From JAUYLU01 sp038065675 (GTDB taxonomy: Bacteria > Patescibacteriota > Minisyncoccia > Phycocordibacterales > VMEP01), in NCBI GenBank assembly GCA_038065675.1, contig JBBTQM010000008.1:1-17556 (forward strand): DNA of 17,556 nucleotides, given 5' to 3'. Shown one piece after another: positions 6,432-12,489 of this stretch. The notes under the pieces were generated by a model that saw only the letters and a program-made list of their open reading frames with translations, did no database searches and had not been told where the DNA came from. A program made the position numbers and the translations under genes. Positions within the stretch are counted from its first letter, which is position 1; each line of letters starts with the position of its first letter.

Positions 6432-7203
6432 AAAAAATAACCCTGCGGGAAAATTATTCGTTCTTTTTATTGCGGTGGCGGCTGTCTTGCTGTTTCTTTT
6501 TTTTGTTCCCCAATCGGCGAGATTCACGTCATCTCTTGTTTCCGCCGTTTTTGTCGCATTCGCCGGGCCGGACAGTATTCCCGTAAAAAATATTGAAAGC
6601 TATAAAGCATTGTTGTCAAACAAAGAGGATATCATAGAAAAAAACAAATCTATTCAGTTTGACCTTGATGAAGCGGAGGCGCGTTTAAAAGAGGTCGAAG
6701 AAATTGAAAGTGAAAACTTCGCCCTAAAAGAAATACTCGGAAGAAAAATTTCTCGCGATATCACGCTTGCGCGTGTCATTATGCGGCCGAGCCGTTCCCC
6801 TTATGATACTCTCTTGATTGATGCCGGAGAAAGTGGCGGAATTAAAATCGGAAGCAAGGTGTTCGCCAACGGCAATACTCTTGTCGGAACGGTGGAAGCC
6901 GTTTACACCAATACCGCGCTCGTATCTTTGTTCTCAACCCCGGGCAGAGAATTCGAAGCGCGCCTTGGCAGTGAAGACATATCAATAACTCTTATGGGGC
7001 GGGGAGGGGGAAGTTTTGAAGCCGTTGTCCCGCGGGCGCTTCCCGTGAGCAAAGGAGACAGCGTTGTCGTTCCTTCACTTTCGCGCTCTATTGTCGGTTA
7101 TGTCGAGGCGGTAGTTTCCGATCCGCGCGACCCCTTCGCAAAAATTTTTATTCTTTCACCGATTTCCATTTCCACGCTTCGTTTCGTGGAAGTGGAAAAA
7201 TAA
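6412..7203 (+). CDS. mreC: MreC elongasome scaffold protein
   Basis: Bitopic protein that links cytoplasmic MreB to the periplasmic PBP2 and activates it. A short basic N-terminus is followed by one membrane helix (about 14-34). A coiled coil covers about 58-110 with heptad-like Leu/Ile spacing (IIEKNKSIQFDLDEAEARLKEVEEI within it). The double beta-barrel region covers about 117-263, with signature stretches SPYDTLLIDAGESGGIKIGSKV and LVGTVEAVYTNTALVSL. The length of 263 is normal. The ATG at 6412 lies inside the end of mreB, so translation is probably coupled; there is no Shine-Dalgarno sequence. It is followed seven bases later by the mreD-like gene. Confidence 0.94.
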   Translation: MIYRHDKKNNPAGKLFVLFIAVAAVLLFLFFVPQSARFTSSLVSAVFVAFAGPDSIPVKNIESYKALLSNKEDIIEKNKSIQFDLDEAEARLKEVEEIESENFALKEILGRKISRDITLARVIMRPSRSPYDTLLIDAGESGGIKIGSKVFANGNTLVGTVEAVYTNTALVSLFSTPGREFEARLGSEDISITLMGRGGGSFEAVVPRALPVSKGDSVVVPSLSRSIVGYVEAVVSDPRDPFAKIFILSPISISTLRFVEVEK

Positions 7204-7210
7204 TCAAAAC

Positions 7211-7477
7211 ATGATTCGTGCCCGTATTGCCGCCGACTTTTTCATCATTCTCTCTATTTTTATTTTCCCGTATTGGGTGCCGCTTTTGGCGGGATTATTT
7301 TTCCTTTTTTATTTCCGAAACTTTTATGAATATCTTGCGGTGGCGTTTTTTTTGGACCTGCTTTACGGGGGAGGGGTTTTACGCGTATATGGAATCCCTT
7401 TTTTCCTTTCCATCGCCGCATTAATTCTTTATATTTCCGCGGCGGTTCTTAAAAAAAGATTAATACTTTACGGCTAA
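7211..7477 (+). CDS. mreD: MreD-like small membrane protein, half-length
   Basis: The elongasome partner MreD is normally 160-170 residues with five or six membrane helices; this protein has 88. About three hydrophobic helices are visible (about 8-33, 36-54 and 60-82). The middle contains AVAFFLDLLYGGG, close to the conserved G/A-x3-D-x3-G/S-G segment of MreD. Position is decisive: it sits between mreC and the PBP2 gene, with the PBP2 ATG one base after its stop. No Shine-Dalgarno sequence is present. The stop is not followed by a second MreD fragment, so this is a reduced protein and not a frameshift. Assignment is by motif and context, moderately sure. Confidence 0.72.
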   Translation: MIRARIAADFFIILSIFIFPYWVPLLAGLFFLFYFRNFYEYLAVAFFLDLLYGGGVLRVYGIPFFLSIAALILYISAAVLKKRLILYG

Positions 7478-7478
7478 A

Positions 7479-9155
7479 ATGATAGGGCGAAAAAGAAAAA
7501 TAAATCACGAAATTGCTCCGGATGAAATATTCCAAGATTCGCGCAACAGCCCGGATTTTGATGTTCAGCAGTTTGAAGGCCGGTTGGAGCGCCCGATTTC
7601 AAGCAAGTCCGTTCTCATTGCCGGATTTTTTTTCTTTGCCGTTTTTGCCGTTTTTTTCTGGCGGGTGGCTTTTCTTCAGATTGCCGAAGGAGCGCGCTAT
7701 CGCGCAATGAGCGAGAATAACCGGCTTTCCGAAATCCCTCTTTTTGGCGACCGAGGCATTATTTACGACAGAAACGGCGTTGAGCTTGCCTGGAACAAAG
7801 AAACCGAAAAAACGGAGGATTTTTATTTTCGCGCCTATAAAAAAATTTCCGGCACAGGGCATCTTTTGGGATATGTCGGCCACCCGCGCGCCGACAAAAG
7901 CGGCGTTTATTGGCAAAAAGAAACATTCGGCCGCGACGGAATAGAGCTTACTTATGATGAAGTATTGAAAGGAAGCACCGGCTCAAAGCTTATTGAAACC
8001 GACGCGACCGGCGCCGTATTGTCGGAAGGAATAATCAAACCGCCCAAGAACGGGCGAAACTTGTCTCTTACCGTAGATGTCCGCCTTCAGGAAAAACTTT
8101 ACGGGCTTATTGAAACCCTTGCGCGCCAAGTCGGATTTAAAAGCGGCGCGGCGGTAATTATGGATGTTGAAAACGGCGAGCTTATCGCCCTGGTAAGTTA
8201 TCCGGAATACGACCCGGATACGCTTTCAGAAGGAACGGACAAAAAAGCGATAAATTTACTGGTTAAAGACCCGCGTAAGCCGTTTCTGAATCGAGCCGTT
8301 TCCGGACTTTATACTCCCGGGTCCATATTAAAACCGATTTTCGCCCTCGCGGCGCTGAACGAAGGAATAATTACTCCGTGGAAAGAGATACTTTCCGCCG
8401 GGTCTATTTCAATACCGAACCCGTATTTCCCGGACAAAACATCGGTTTTTAAAGATTGGAAGGTCCACGGGCTTGTTGATATGAGGAAAGCAATTGCTGT
8501 TTCTTCCGATGTTTATTTCTATACCATCGGCGGCGGTTACCAGGGAGAGCCCGGTTTGGGAATAGAAAAACTTGCCACCTACGCCCGCCTTTTTGGTCTA
8601 GGGCAAATAACCGGGGTTGATTTACCGGGAGAAGCTGAAGGAATAATTCCCACACCGGAATGGAAAAAGAAAAATTTCAATGGCGAGGACTGGTTTCTGG
8701 GGAACACTTACCATACCGTTATCGGACAATACGGTTTTCAAGTAACCCCGGTACAAATGGCTAAGGCGATAGGAGCGATTGCCAATGGCGGGCGTCTTCT
8801 AACCCCTCATTTGGTCAGTAGCCCGGGTGATTTTACGGAAAATGAAATAAATGTGCCTAAAGATTTTTTTACCATTGTCAAAGAAGGAATGCGCAAGGCC
8901 GTGACGGAAGGAACGGCGCAAGGACTTTATGTTCCGTTTCCCGAGGTTGCCGCCAAGACCGGGACAGCCGAGCTCGGAGTTTCGAAAAATTTCGTCAATT
9001 CATGGGTTACGGGGTTTTTCCCTTACGATAATCCGCGCTACTCTTTTGCCGTAGTTATGGAACGCGGCCCGGGTACGAATATTTTTGGCGGAGTTTATAT
9101 AATGCGCGGGCTTTTTGATTGGATGGCGTTGAACACGCCGGAATATTTGAAATAA
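7479..9155 (+). CDS. mrdA: PBP2-type class B penicillin-binding protein (elongation D,D-transpeptidase)
   Basis: Crosslinks new peptidoglycan during side-wall growth, anchored in the membrane with its catalytic domain outside. A 40-residue charged cytoplasmic tail is followed by one membrane helix (about 44-66). The dimerisation/pedestal domain follows (RGIIYDRNGVELAWN at about 92-106; FGRDGIELTYDEVLKGSTG at about 150-168). The transpeptidase domain has all three active-site motifs: SxxK as Ser282-Ile-Leu-Lys285, the SxN site as Ser342-Ser-Asp344 (the SSD form typical of PBP2), and KTG as Lys493-Thr-Gly495. A length of 558 is slightly short for the family. It is the last gene of the mreBCD block, which supports an elongation and not a septal role. 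Confidence 0.94.
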   Translation: MIGRKRKINHEIAPDEIFQDSRNSPDFDVQQFEGRLERPISSKSVLIAGFFFFAVFAVFFWRVAFLQIAEGARYRAMSENNRLSEIPLFGDRGIIYDRNGVELAWNKETEKTEDFYFRAYKKISGTGHLLGYVGHPRADKSGVYWQKETFGRDGIELTYDEVLKGSTGSKLIETDATGAVLSEGIIKPPKNGRNLSLTVDVRLQEKLYGLIETLARQVGFKSGAAVIMDVENGELIALVSYPEYDPDTLSEGTDKKAINLLVKDPRKPFLNRAVSGLYTPGSILKPIFALAALNEGIITPWKEILSAGSISIPNPYFPDKTSVFKDWKVHGLVDMRKAIAVSSDVYFYTIGGGYQGEPGLGIEKLATYARLFGLGQITGVDLPGEAEGIIPTPEWKKKNFNGEDWFLGNTYHTVIGQYGFQVTPVQMAKAIGAIANGGRLLTPHLVSSPGDFTENEINVPKDFFTIVKEGMRKAVTEGTAQGLYVPFPEVAAKTGTAELGVSKNFVNSWVTGFFPYDNPRYSFAVVMERGPGTNIFGGVYIMRGLFDWMALNTPEYLK

Positions 9156-9184
9156 CTTACAACCAACGACCAACAACTCACAAC
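9156..9184 (+). repeat. CA-rich tract after the PBP2 stop
   Basis: Twenty-nine bases directly after the stop contain 12 C and a single G, built from CAAC/CCAAC units. This strong C-over-G bias in a 3' untranslated position is what Rho-binding sites look like, but no rho gene or proof is available here. It is followed by an orphan GGAGG with no open frame after it. Confidence 0.55.
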
Positions 9185-9195
9185 GGAGGAAATAA

Positions 9196-9227
9196 AAACC
9201 CCCGCCGTTTGCACGCAAACGGCGGGG
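9196..9227 (-). terminator. Intrinsic terminator of the minus-strand secreted-protein gene
   Basis: CCCCGCCGTTTG (9200-9211) and CAAACGGCGGGG (9216-9227) form a perfect 12-bp stem with a 4-base loop. On the minus strand it is followed by one more G and then five T (complement of 9194-9198). It lies 15 bases beyond the minus-strand stop and may also arrest plus-strand transcripts from the PBP2 gene. Confidence 0.8.
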
Positions 9228-9241
9228 CGACAGCGGGGGAA

Positions 9242-9649
9242 CTACATCGGAAGATTGGCGCGCATTCCTTCCAGGAGCCGGGAGCACTCTCCCCGCGAGG
9301 CGTCGTAGGCGACCACCAAACTTTTTATTTTTTCATACGATTCGAGCGCCGCGTTAACCATTCTTTTTACAATAAACCCCCTGCTTTCCTTAGGCGCCAG
9401 AAACGCCATTTCTTCAATTGCGAATGCGGATGTTTCCGTACCGCCCCTGAATTCATCCAGGCGGCGGATTATATCCGCGGTGAGGTTGAAGCAAGTCGAG
9501 CGAATTTCCGCCCTCTTTTTTGCTTCAATCGCCTGGAGGATTTCTTCGCTCTCCGCGTCGTTTTCCGGGGGAGTTTCCTCCGCGGTTGCCAGCGTGTTTA
9601 TCAGGAACAAAAGGATTAATAATGCCGATAATGCCGTTAGTATTTTCAT
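9242..9649 (-). CDS. Secreted hypothetical protein with signal peptide, 135 aa
   Basis: No family is recognised. Residues 1-23 form a Sec-type signal peptide: Lys2, a hydrophobic core (LTALSALLILLFLINTL) and a likely cleavage site after ATA before EETPPEND. The mature part is about 112 residues, acidic at the start and then helical. Its only two cysteines, Cys53 and Cys122, could form one disulphide after export. There is no lipobox, LPXTG or repeat. The start is set by a strong Shine-Dalgarno GGAGGAA three bases before the ATG, with a TTGACT/TATTCT promoter just upstream and an intrinsic terminator downstream. It is a stand-alone unit between the elongasome block and greA-lysS, opposite to both. 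Confidence 0.75.
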   Translation of the reverse strand: MKILTALSALLILLFLINTLATAEETPPENDAESEEILQAIEAKKRAEIRSTCFNLTADIIRRLDEFRGGTETSAFAIEEMAFLAPKESRGFIVKRMVNAALESYEKIKSLVVAYDASRGECSRLLEGMRANLPM

Positions 9650-9678
9650 GGCTTCCTCCGAATTTTGAATCTTTGCGC

Positions 9679-9707
9679 AGAATATAATGAATTATATAAA
9701 AAGTCAA
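9679..9707 (-). promoter_or_regulatory. Promoter of the secreted-protein gene
   Basis: On the minus strand TTGACT (9707-9702), 17-base spacer, TATTCT (9684-9679). This is the strongest-looking promoter in the window. Transcription should start near 9672, leaving a leader of about 22 bases that carries GGAGGAA. Confidence 0.75.
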
Positions 9708-9716
9708 CCCCGTAGT

Positions 9717-9763
9717 GAATTTTGGCATTGCGCCATAAGGCGCAAATTAAAAATTCCAAAATC
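9717..9763. repeat. Nested inverted repeat between the divergent promoters upstream of greA
   Basis: TTGCGCC (9728-9734) and GGCGCAA (9739-9745) pair with an ATAA loop. Outside them ATTTTGG (9719-9725) pairs with CCAAAAT (9756-9762). It lies upstream of both predicted transcription starts, so it would act as DNA, perhaps as an operator, if it acts at all. Confidence 0.35.
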
Positions 9764-9783
9764 TACTACAGGGTCAAATAATT

Positions 9784-9811
9784 TTGTATTTGTCGGACAG
9801 AATGCTATACT
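9784..9811 (+). promoter_or_regulatory. Promoter of greA-lysS with very short leader
   Basis: TTGTAT (9784-9789), 16-base spacer, TATACT (9806-9811), then 13 bases to the chosen greA ATG at 9825. The leader would be about 5-8 bases with no Shine-Dalgarno sequence. This promoter lies inside the longer open frame, which supports the downstream start. Confidence 0.6.
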
Positions 9812-9824
9812 TTTTTCCACTACT

Positions 9825-10277
9825 ATGGAGTACCTAAGCGAGGAAAAACGCAACGAACTGAAAGCCGAACTCGAGTACCTGAGGACCGTAAAGCGCAAAG
9901 AAGTTGCCGAAAGTTTAGAGTTTGCCAAATCTCTTGGAGACCTGTCTGAAAACGCGGAGTATATTCAAGCACGCGAGGACCAGGCGGGGGCTGAAGAAAG
10001 AATCGCCAAAATCGAAAATATTTTGAAATCAGCCGTTATCGTGGGTAAGCACAAGGCGGGGATTGCCGACGTCGGTTCTACTGTCGTTGTAAGGAAACAG
10101 GGAGGCGAGCCGCAGAAGTTCCACATTGTCGGTTCCGAAGAATCAAACATGGCGGAAGGAAAAATATCAAATTCTTCTCCTTTGGGAGTAGCCCTTTCGG
10201 GGAAAAAGAAAGGCGATACGGTTGTTTTTGAAAGCCCGAAAGGAAAAGCGGTTTATGAAATTTTAGAGGTTGAATAA
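9825..10277 (+). CDS. greA: Transcript cleavage factor GreA
   Basis: Binds the RNA polymerase secondary channel and stimulates cleavage of backtracked RNA. The frame is open from 9687, but the family N-terminus and the promoter position place the start at 9825 (MEYLSEEKRNEL), giving 150 residues, close to the usual 158. The N-terminal antiparallel coiled coil covers about 1-74. Its tip has the hallmark GDLSENAEY (38-46), with the acidic Asp39 and Glu42 that coordinate the catalytic magnesium. The C-terminal FKBP-like domain covers about 78-150 (SNMAEGKISNSSPLGVALSGKKKGDTV in its middle). It is followed by lysS after three bases, a pairing seen in other bacteria, so the two share a transcript. 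Confidence 0.95.
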   Translation: MEYLSEEKRNELKAELEYLRTVKRKEVAESLEFAKSLGDLSENAEYIQAREDQAGAEERIAKIENILKSAVIVGKHKAGIADVGSTVVVRKQGGEPQKFHIVGSEESNMAEGKISNSSPLGVALSGKKKGDTVVFESPKGKAVYEILEVE

Positions 10278-10280
10278 AAT

Positions 10281-11744
10281 ATGGCATCCCTTGAAGAACT
10301 CCGAAATGAACGCATAAAGAAGCTTAAACTTCTGGCGGGAAAGGGGATAAACGCATACCCGGCGTCTTCCAAGCGCGATGCCACCCTTGCCGAAGCGAGC
10401 TCTTCTTTCCCGAAACTTTCCAAGAAAAAAGCGGTAGCTCTTCTCGGGCGTGTTACCGCTTTGCGCGGGCAGGGTTCAATAATGTTTTTTGATTTTTTTG
10501 ACGGCACGGGAACTTTTCAAGGATTGCTCAAGAAGGATGAAATGGACGCGGACAGCTTTTCCCTTTTTGTCGACACGGTTGACATGGGAGATTTCATTGA
10601 AGTATCGGGGAAACTTTTTATAACGAAACGGAAAGAAAAAACAATCGCCGTAAACAAATGGAAAATGCTTTCAAAAAGTCTGCGCCCTCTTCCGGACAAA
10701 TGGCACGGGCTCACGGACGTGGAGGAGCGTTTCAGGCGCCGGTATCTTGACACTCTGATGTCGGAAGAAGTACGCGGGCGTTTTTCCATGCGCTCCGCCC
10801 TCGTGCGGTTTCTCCGCGAATATTTGGATAAAGAAGGATTTTTGGAAGTGGAAACGCCGATTCTTCAAAGCATTGCGGGCGGAGCGCTTGCTCAGCCTTT
10901 CGTAACTCATCACCAGGCATTGGATATGGATTTATATCTGCGCATTGCTCCCGAGCTTTATTTAAAAAAACTTCTAGTCGGAGGGTTTACCAAGGTATAT
11001 GAACTTTCAAAGAATTTCCGCAATGAGGGCATTGATGTTACTCACAATCCGGAATTTACCATGCTTGAATATTACGAGGCCTACAGCGACGCGTCTTTTC
11101 AGATAAATTTCGTGGAGAAAATGATTCGCGGCATCGTAAAAAAAGTATCCAAGAAAACCACGATAAAATATGACGATAACTCCATTGATTTTTCAAAAAA
11201 ATTTGCCAGGGTTTCGTTTTTTGACCTGTTGAAGCGCTATGCCCTTATCACTCATTCGGAAAAAAAATCGCGCGAGGAATTGATAAAAAAGGCGGAACAG
11301 TTAAGCGTTGAAATTAGCCCATATGATTCTTCGGAAAAGATAATGGATAACATTTACAAAAAAACTTGCCGCCCGCGCCTCGTTCAGCCGACTTTTATTA
11401 CCGATTATCCAGTAGCTTTTTCTCCTTTTGCCAAACGCCAAGAAGGCAACCCGGATTTTATAGACCGCTTTCAGCTTGTAGCCGGAGGAATTGAAATAGT
11501 TAACGCGTTTTCGGAATTGAACGACCCAATTGAACAGCGCTCCCGTTACGAAGAACAGGAAAAAAAGAGAAAAGGGGGAGAGAAAGATATTTCTCCGTCC
11601 GATGAAGAATATGTAGAAGCGATGGAATATGGCATGCCGCCCGCGGGCGGAGTGGGCGTGGGCGTTGATCGTCTAGTCATGCTTCTTTCTGACTCAAAAA
11701 ACATCAGGGAAACGATTCTTTTCCCGACAATGAAGCCGAGATAG
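10281..11744 (+). CDS. lysS: Lysyl-tRNA synthetase, class II
   Basis: Charges tRNA-Lys. The N-terminal OB-fold anticodon-binding domain covers about 52-130, followed by the linker GLTDVEERFRRRYLDTL. The class II core has motif 1 around 176-200 (EYLDKEGFLEVETPIL), motif 2 at about 244-266 (KNFRNEGIDVTHNPEFTMLEYY) and motif 3 near the C-terminus (GGVGVGVDRLVMLL, then LFPTMKPR). The substrate loop ALAQPFVTHHQALDMDLYLRIAPELYLK is typical, although the usual RPF reads QPF here. The 487 residues match the family. It is translated right after greA with no Shine-Dalgarno sequence and ends before a CA-rich tract and an intrinsic terminator. Confidence 0.97.
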   Translation: MASLEELRNERIKKLKLLAGKGINAYPASSKRDATLAEASSSFPKLSKKKAVALLGRVTALRGQGSIMFFDFFDGTGTFQGLLKKDEMDADSFSLFVDTVDMGDFIEVSGKLFITKRKEKTIAVNKWKMLSKSLRPLPDKWHGLTDVEERFRRRYLDTLMSEEVRGRFSMRSALVRFLREYLDKEGFLEVETPILQSIAGGALAQPFVTHHQALDMDLYLRIAPELYLKKLLVGGFTKVYELSKNFRNEGIDVTHNPEFTMLEYYEAYSDASFQINFVEKMIRGIVKKVSKKTTIKYDDNSIDFSKKFARVSFFDLLKRYALITHSEKKSREELIKKAEQLSVEISPYDSSEKIMDNIYKKTCRPRLVQPTFITDYPVAFSPFAKRQEGNPDFIDRFQLVAGGIEIVNAFSELNDPIEQRSRYEEQEKKRKGGEKDISPSDEEYVEAMEYGMPPAGGVGVGVDRLVMLLSDSKNIRETILFPTMKPR

Positions 11745-11785
11745 AAAACAACCGACAATCCACAACCAACAACGAACAATATTCA
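11745..11785 (+). repeat. CA-rich tract after the lysS stop
   Basis: Immediately after the stop the sequence is ACAACC/CCAACAAC units with very little G, ending just before a strong intrinsic terminator. It belongs to the same type as the tracts after frr and the PBP2 gene. Confidence 0.55.
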
Positions 11786-11786
11786 C

Positions 11787-11813
11787 AAAACCCCCGCTTA
11801 AAGCGGGGGTTTT
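11787..11813 (+). terminator. Intrinsic terminator of greA-lysS
   Basis: CCCCCGC (11791-11797) pairs with GCGGGGG (11803-11809) around a TTAAA loop; flanking AAAA and TTTT extend the stem and supply a four-T tail on the plus strand. It separates lysS from the division cluster. Confidence 0.85.
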
Positions 11814-11817
11814 ACCT

Positions 11818-11882
11818 TGTGGATAACTGTGCTATGGGGTGGCAACTAGTGGGGTATAATGGAACATAGTGGAATGAAGTGG
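11818..11882 (+). promoter_or_regulatory. mraZ promoter embedded in a 10-base-phased GTGG array (candidate MraZ operator)
   Basis: Five-base units begin at 11818, 11828, 11838, 11848, 11858, 11868 and 11878 and read TGTGG, TGTGC, GGTGG, AGTGG, AATGG, AGTGG, AGTGG. MraZ of E. coli is known to bind TGGGN direct repeats with 5-base spacers, which is a 10-base period, and to repress its own operon. A perfect -10 box TATAAT (11855-11860) sits inside the array, with no good -35, so bound MraZ would cover the promoter. The predicted leader is about 75 bases. Confidence 0.72.
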
Positions 11883-11910
11883 GAAATTGAAGAGCCCCGC
11901 TTTTTCCATT

Positions 11911-11928
11911 CCGCCATGCCTCTGGCGG
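11911..11928 (+). other. Small hairpin in the mraZ leader
   Basis: CCGCCA (11911-11916) pairs with TGGCGG (11923-11928) around TGCCTC, ending 13 bases before the mraZ ATG. It would form in the leader RNA near the ribosome entry site; there is no Shine-Dalgarno sequence. Confidence 0.4.
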
Positions 11929-11941
11929 CAACAATAACCGC

Positions 11942-12376
11942 ATGCTTATCGGCGAATACACTCACACTCTGGACGAAAAAAAACGGGTATCACTGCCCGC
12001 AAAATTTCGGCGAGAGGTCGGTAAAAAGGTGGTCATAACGAACGGGCTTGATAAATGTCTTTTCGTTTACACCGTGAATGAGTGGCAGAAATTGGCCGAA
12101 AAGTTATCCGAGCTTTCGCTCGGCCGCGGTGACACTCGCGGTTTTTCTCGTTTTATGCTTGCGAGCGCATATGAGGCGGATGTGGACTCGCTCGGCCGCG
12201 TGCTCATTCCGGACTCGCTCAAGGACTTTGCCGGCCTCTCTGAGCGGGTGGTAATTGCGGGAGTTTTCGGACGGATAGAAATATGGAATGAGAAGCGGTG
12301 GGGCGAGTACAAGAAAGGTATCGGTAAAAACGCCGACGCCATGGCCGAAAATTTAGGCGGTTTAGGCGCGGTGTAG
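11942..12376 (+). CDS. mraZ: MraZ transcriptional regulator of the division cluster
   Basis: DNA-binding regulator made of two SpoVT/AbrB-like beta domains that assemble in rings and control the dcw operon. The N-terminal repeat carries GEYTHTLDEKKRVSLPAKFR (about 4-23) with the conserved D-x-K-x-R (DEKKR). The second repeat carries YEADVDSLGRVLIPDSLKDFAGL (about 78-100) with its DSLGR counterpart. At 144 residues the length is normal. The ATG at 11942 is the family start; no Shine-Dalgarno sequence is seen. It is the first gene of the cluster mraZ-rsmH-ftsL-ftsI-murF, preceded by a phased repeat array that fits autoregulation. The stop codon is directly followed by a GT-rich tract that pairs with the rsmH start region. 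Confidence 0.96.
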   Translation: MLIGEYTHTLDEKKRVSLPAKFRREVGKKVVITNGLDKCLFVYTVNEWQKLAEKLSELSLGRGDTRGFSRFMLASAYEADVDSLGRVLIPDSLKDFAGLSERVVIAGVFGRIEIWNEKRWGEYKKGIGKNADAMAENLGGLGAV

Positions 12377-12382
12377 ATGCAG

Positions 12383-12489
12383 AAGTTGATAGTAAGTAGT
12401 TGGTAGTTGGTAGGAGCGCAAATACAAACAAACATGAAGGAAATACCGAACCAAAAACCTAACCAACTACAAACTACAAACTATAAACT
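12383..12489 (+). repeat. Long imperfect inverted repeat spanning the mraZ-rsmH junction
   Basis: The GT-rich arm at 12383-12414 (units of AGTTGGT) is nearly complementary to the CA-rich arm at 12458-12489 (units of CAACTAC/AAACTAC): about 26 of 31 positions pair with one bulge. The loop of about 43 bases holds GGAG remnants and the rsmH ATG at 12434. The right arm is translated as the rsmH N-terminal extension. Confidence 0.65.

Noticed and set aside
9185..9190. GGAGGA as a ribosome binding site
   Set aside because: No ATG, GTG or TTG with a sustained frame follows; a terminator stem comes next.
9119..9619. Plus-strand open frame of 166 codons after the PBP2 gene
   Set aside because: It starts inside the PBP2 gene, reads through the CA-rich tract and the terminator, and is antisense to the secreted-protein gene.
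9687..9824. Longer N-terminus for GreA
   Set aside because: The extra 46 codons include both promoter boxes and a hairpin and have no family counterpart.
12407..12433. TTG start for RsmH
   Set aside because: Lies within the GT-rich repeat arm; ATG at 12434 is simpler, although neither has a well-placed Shine-Dalgarno sequence.
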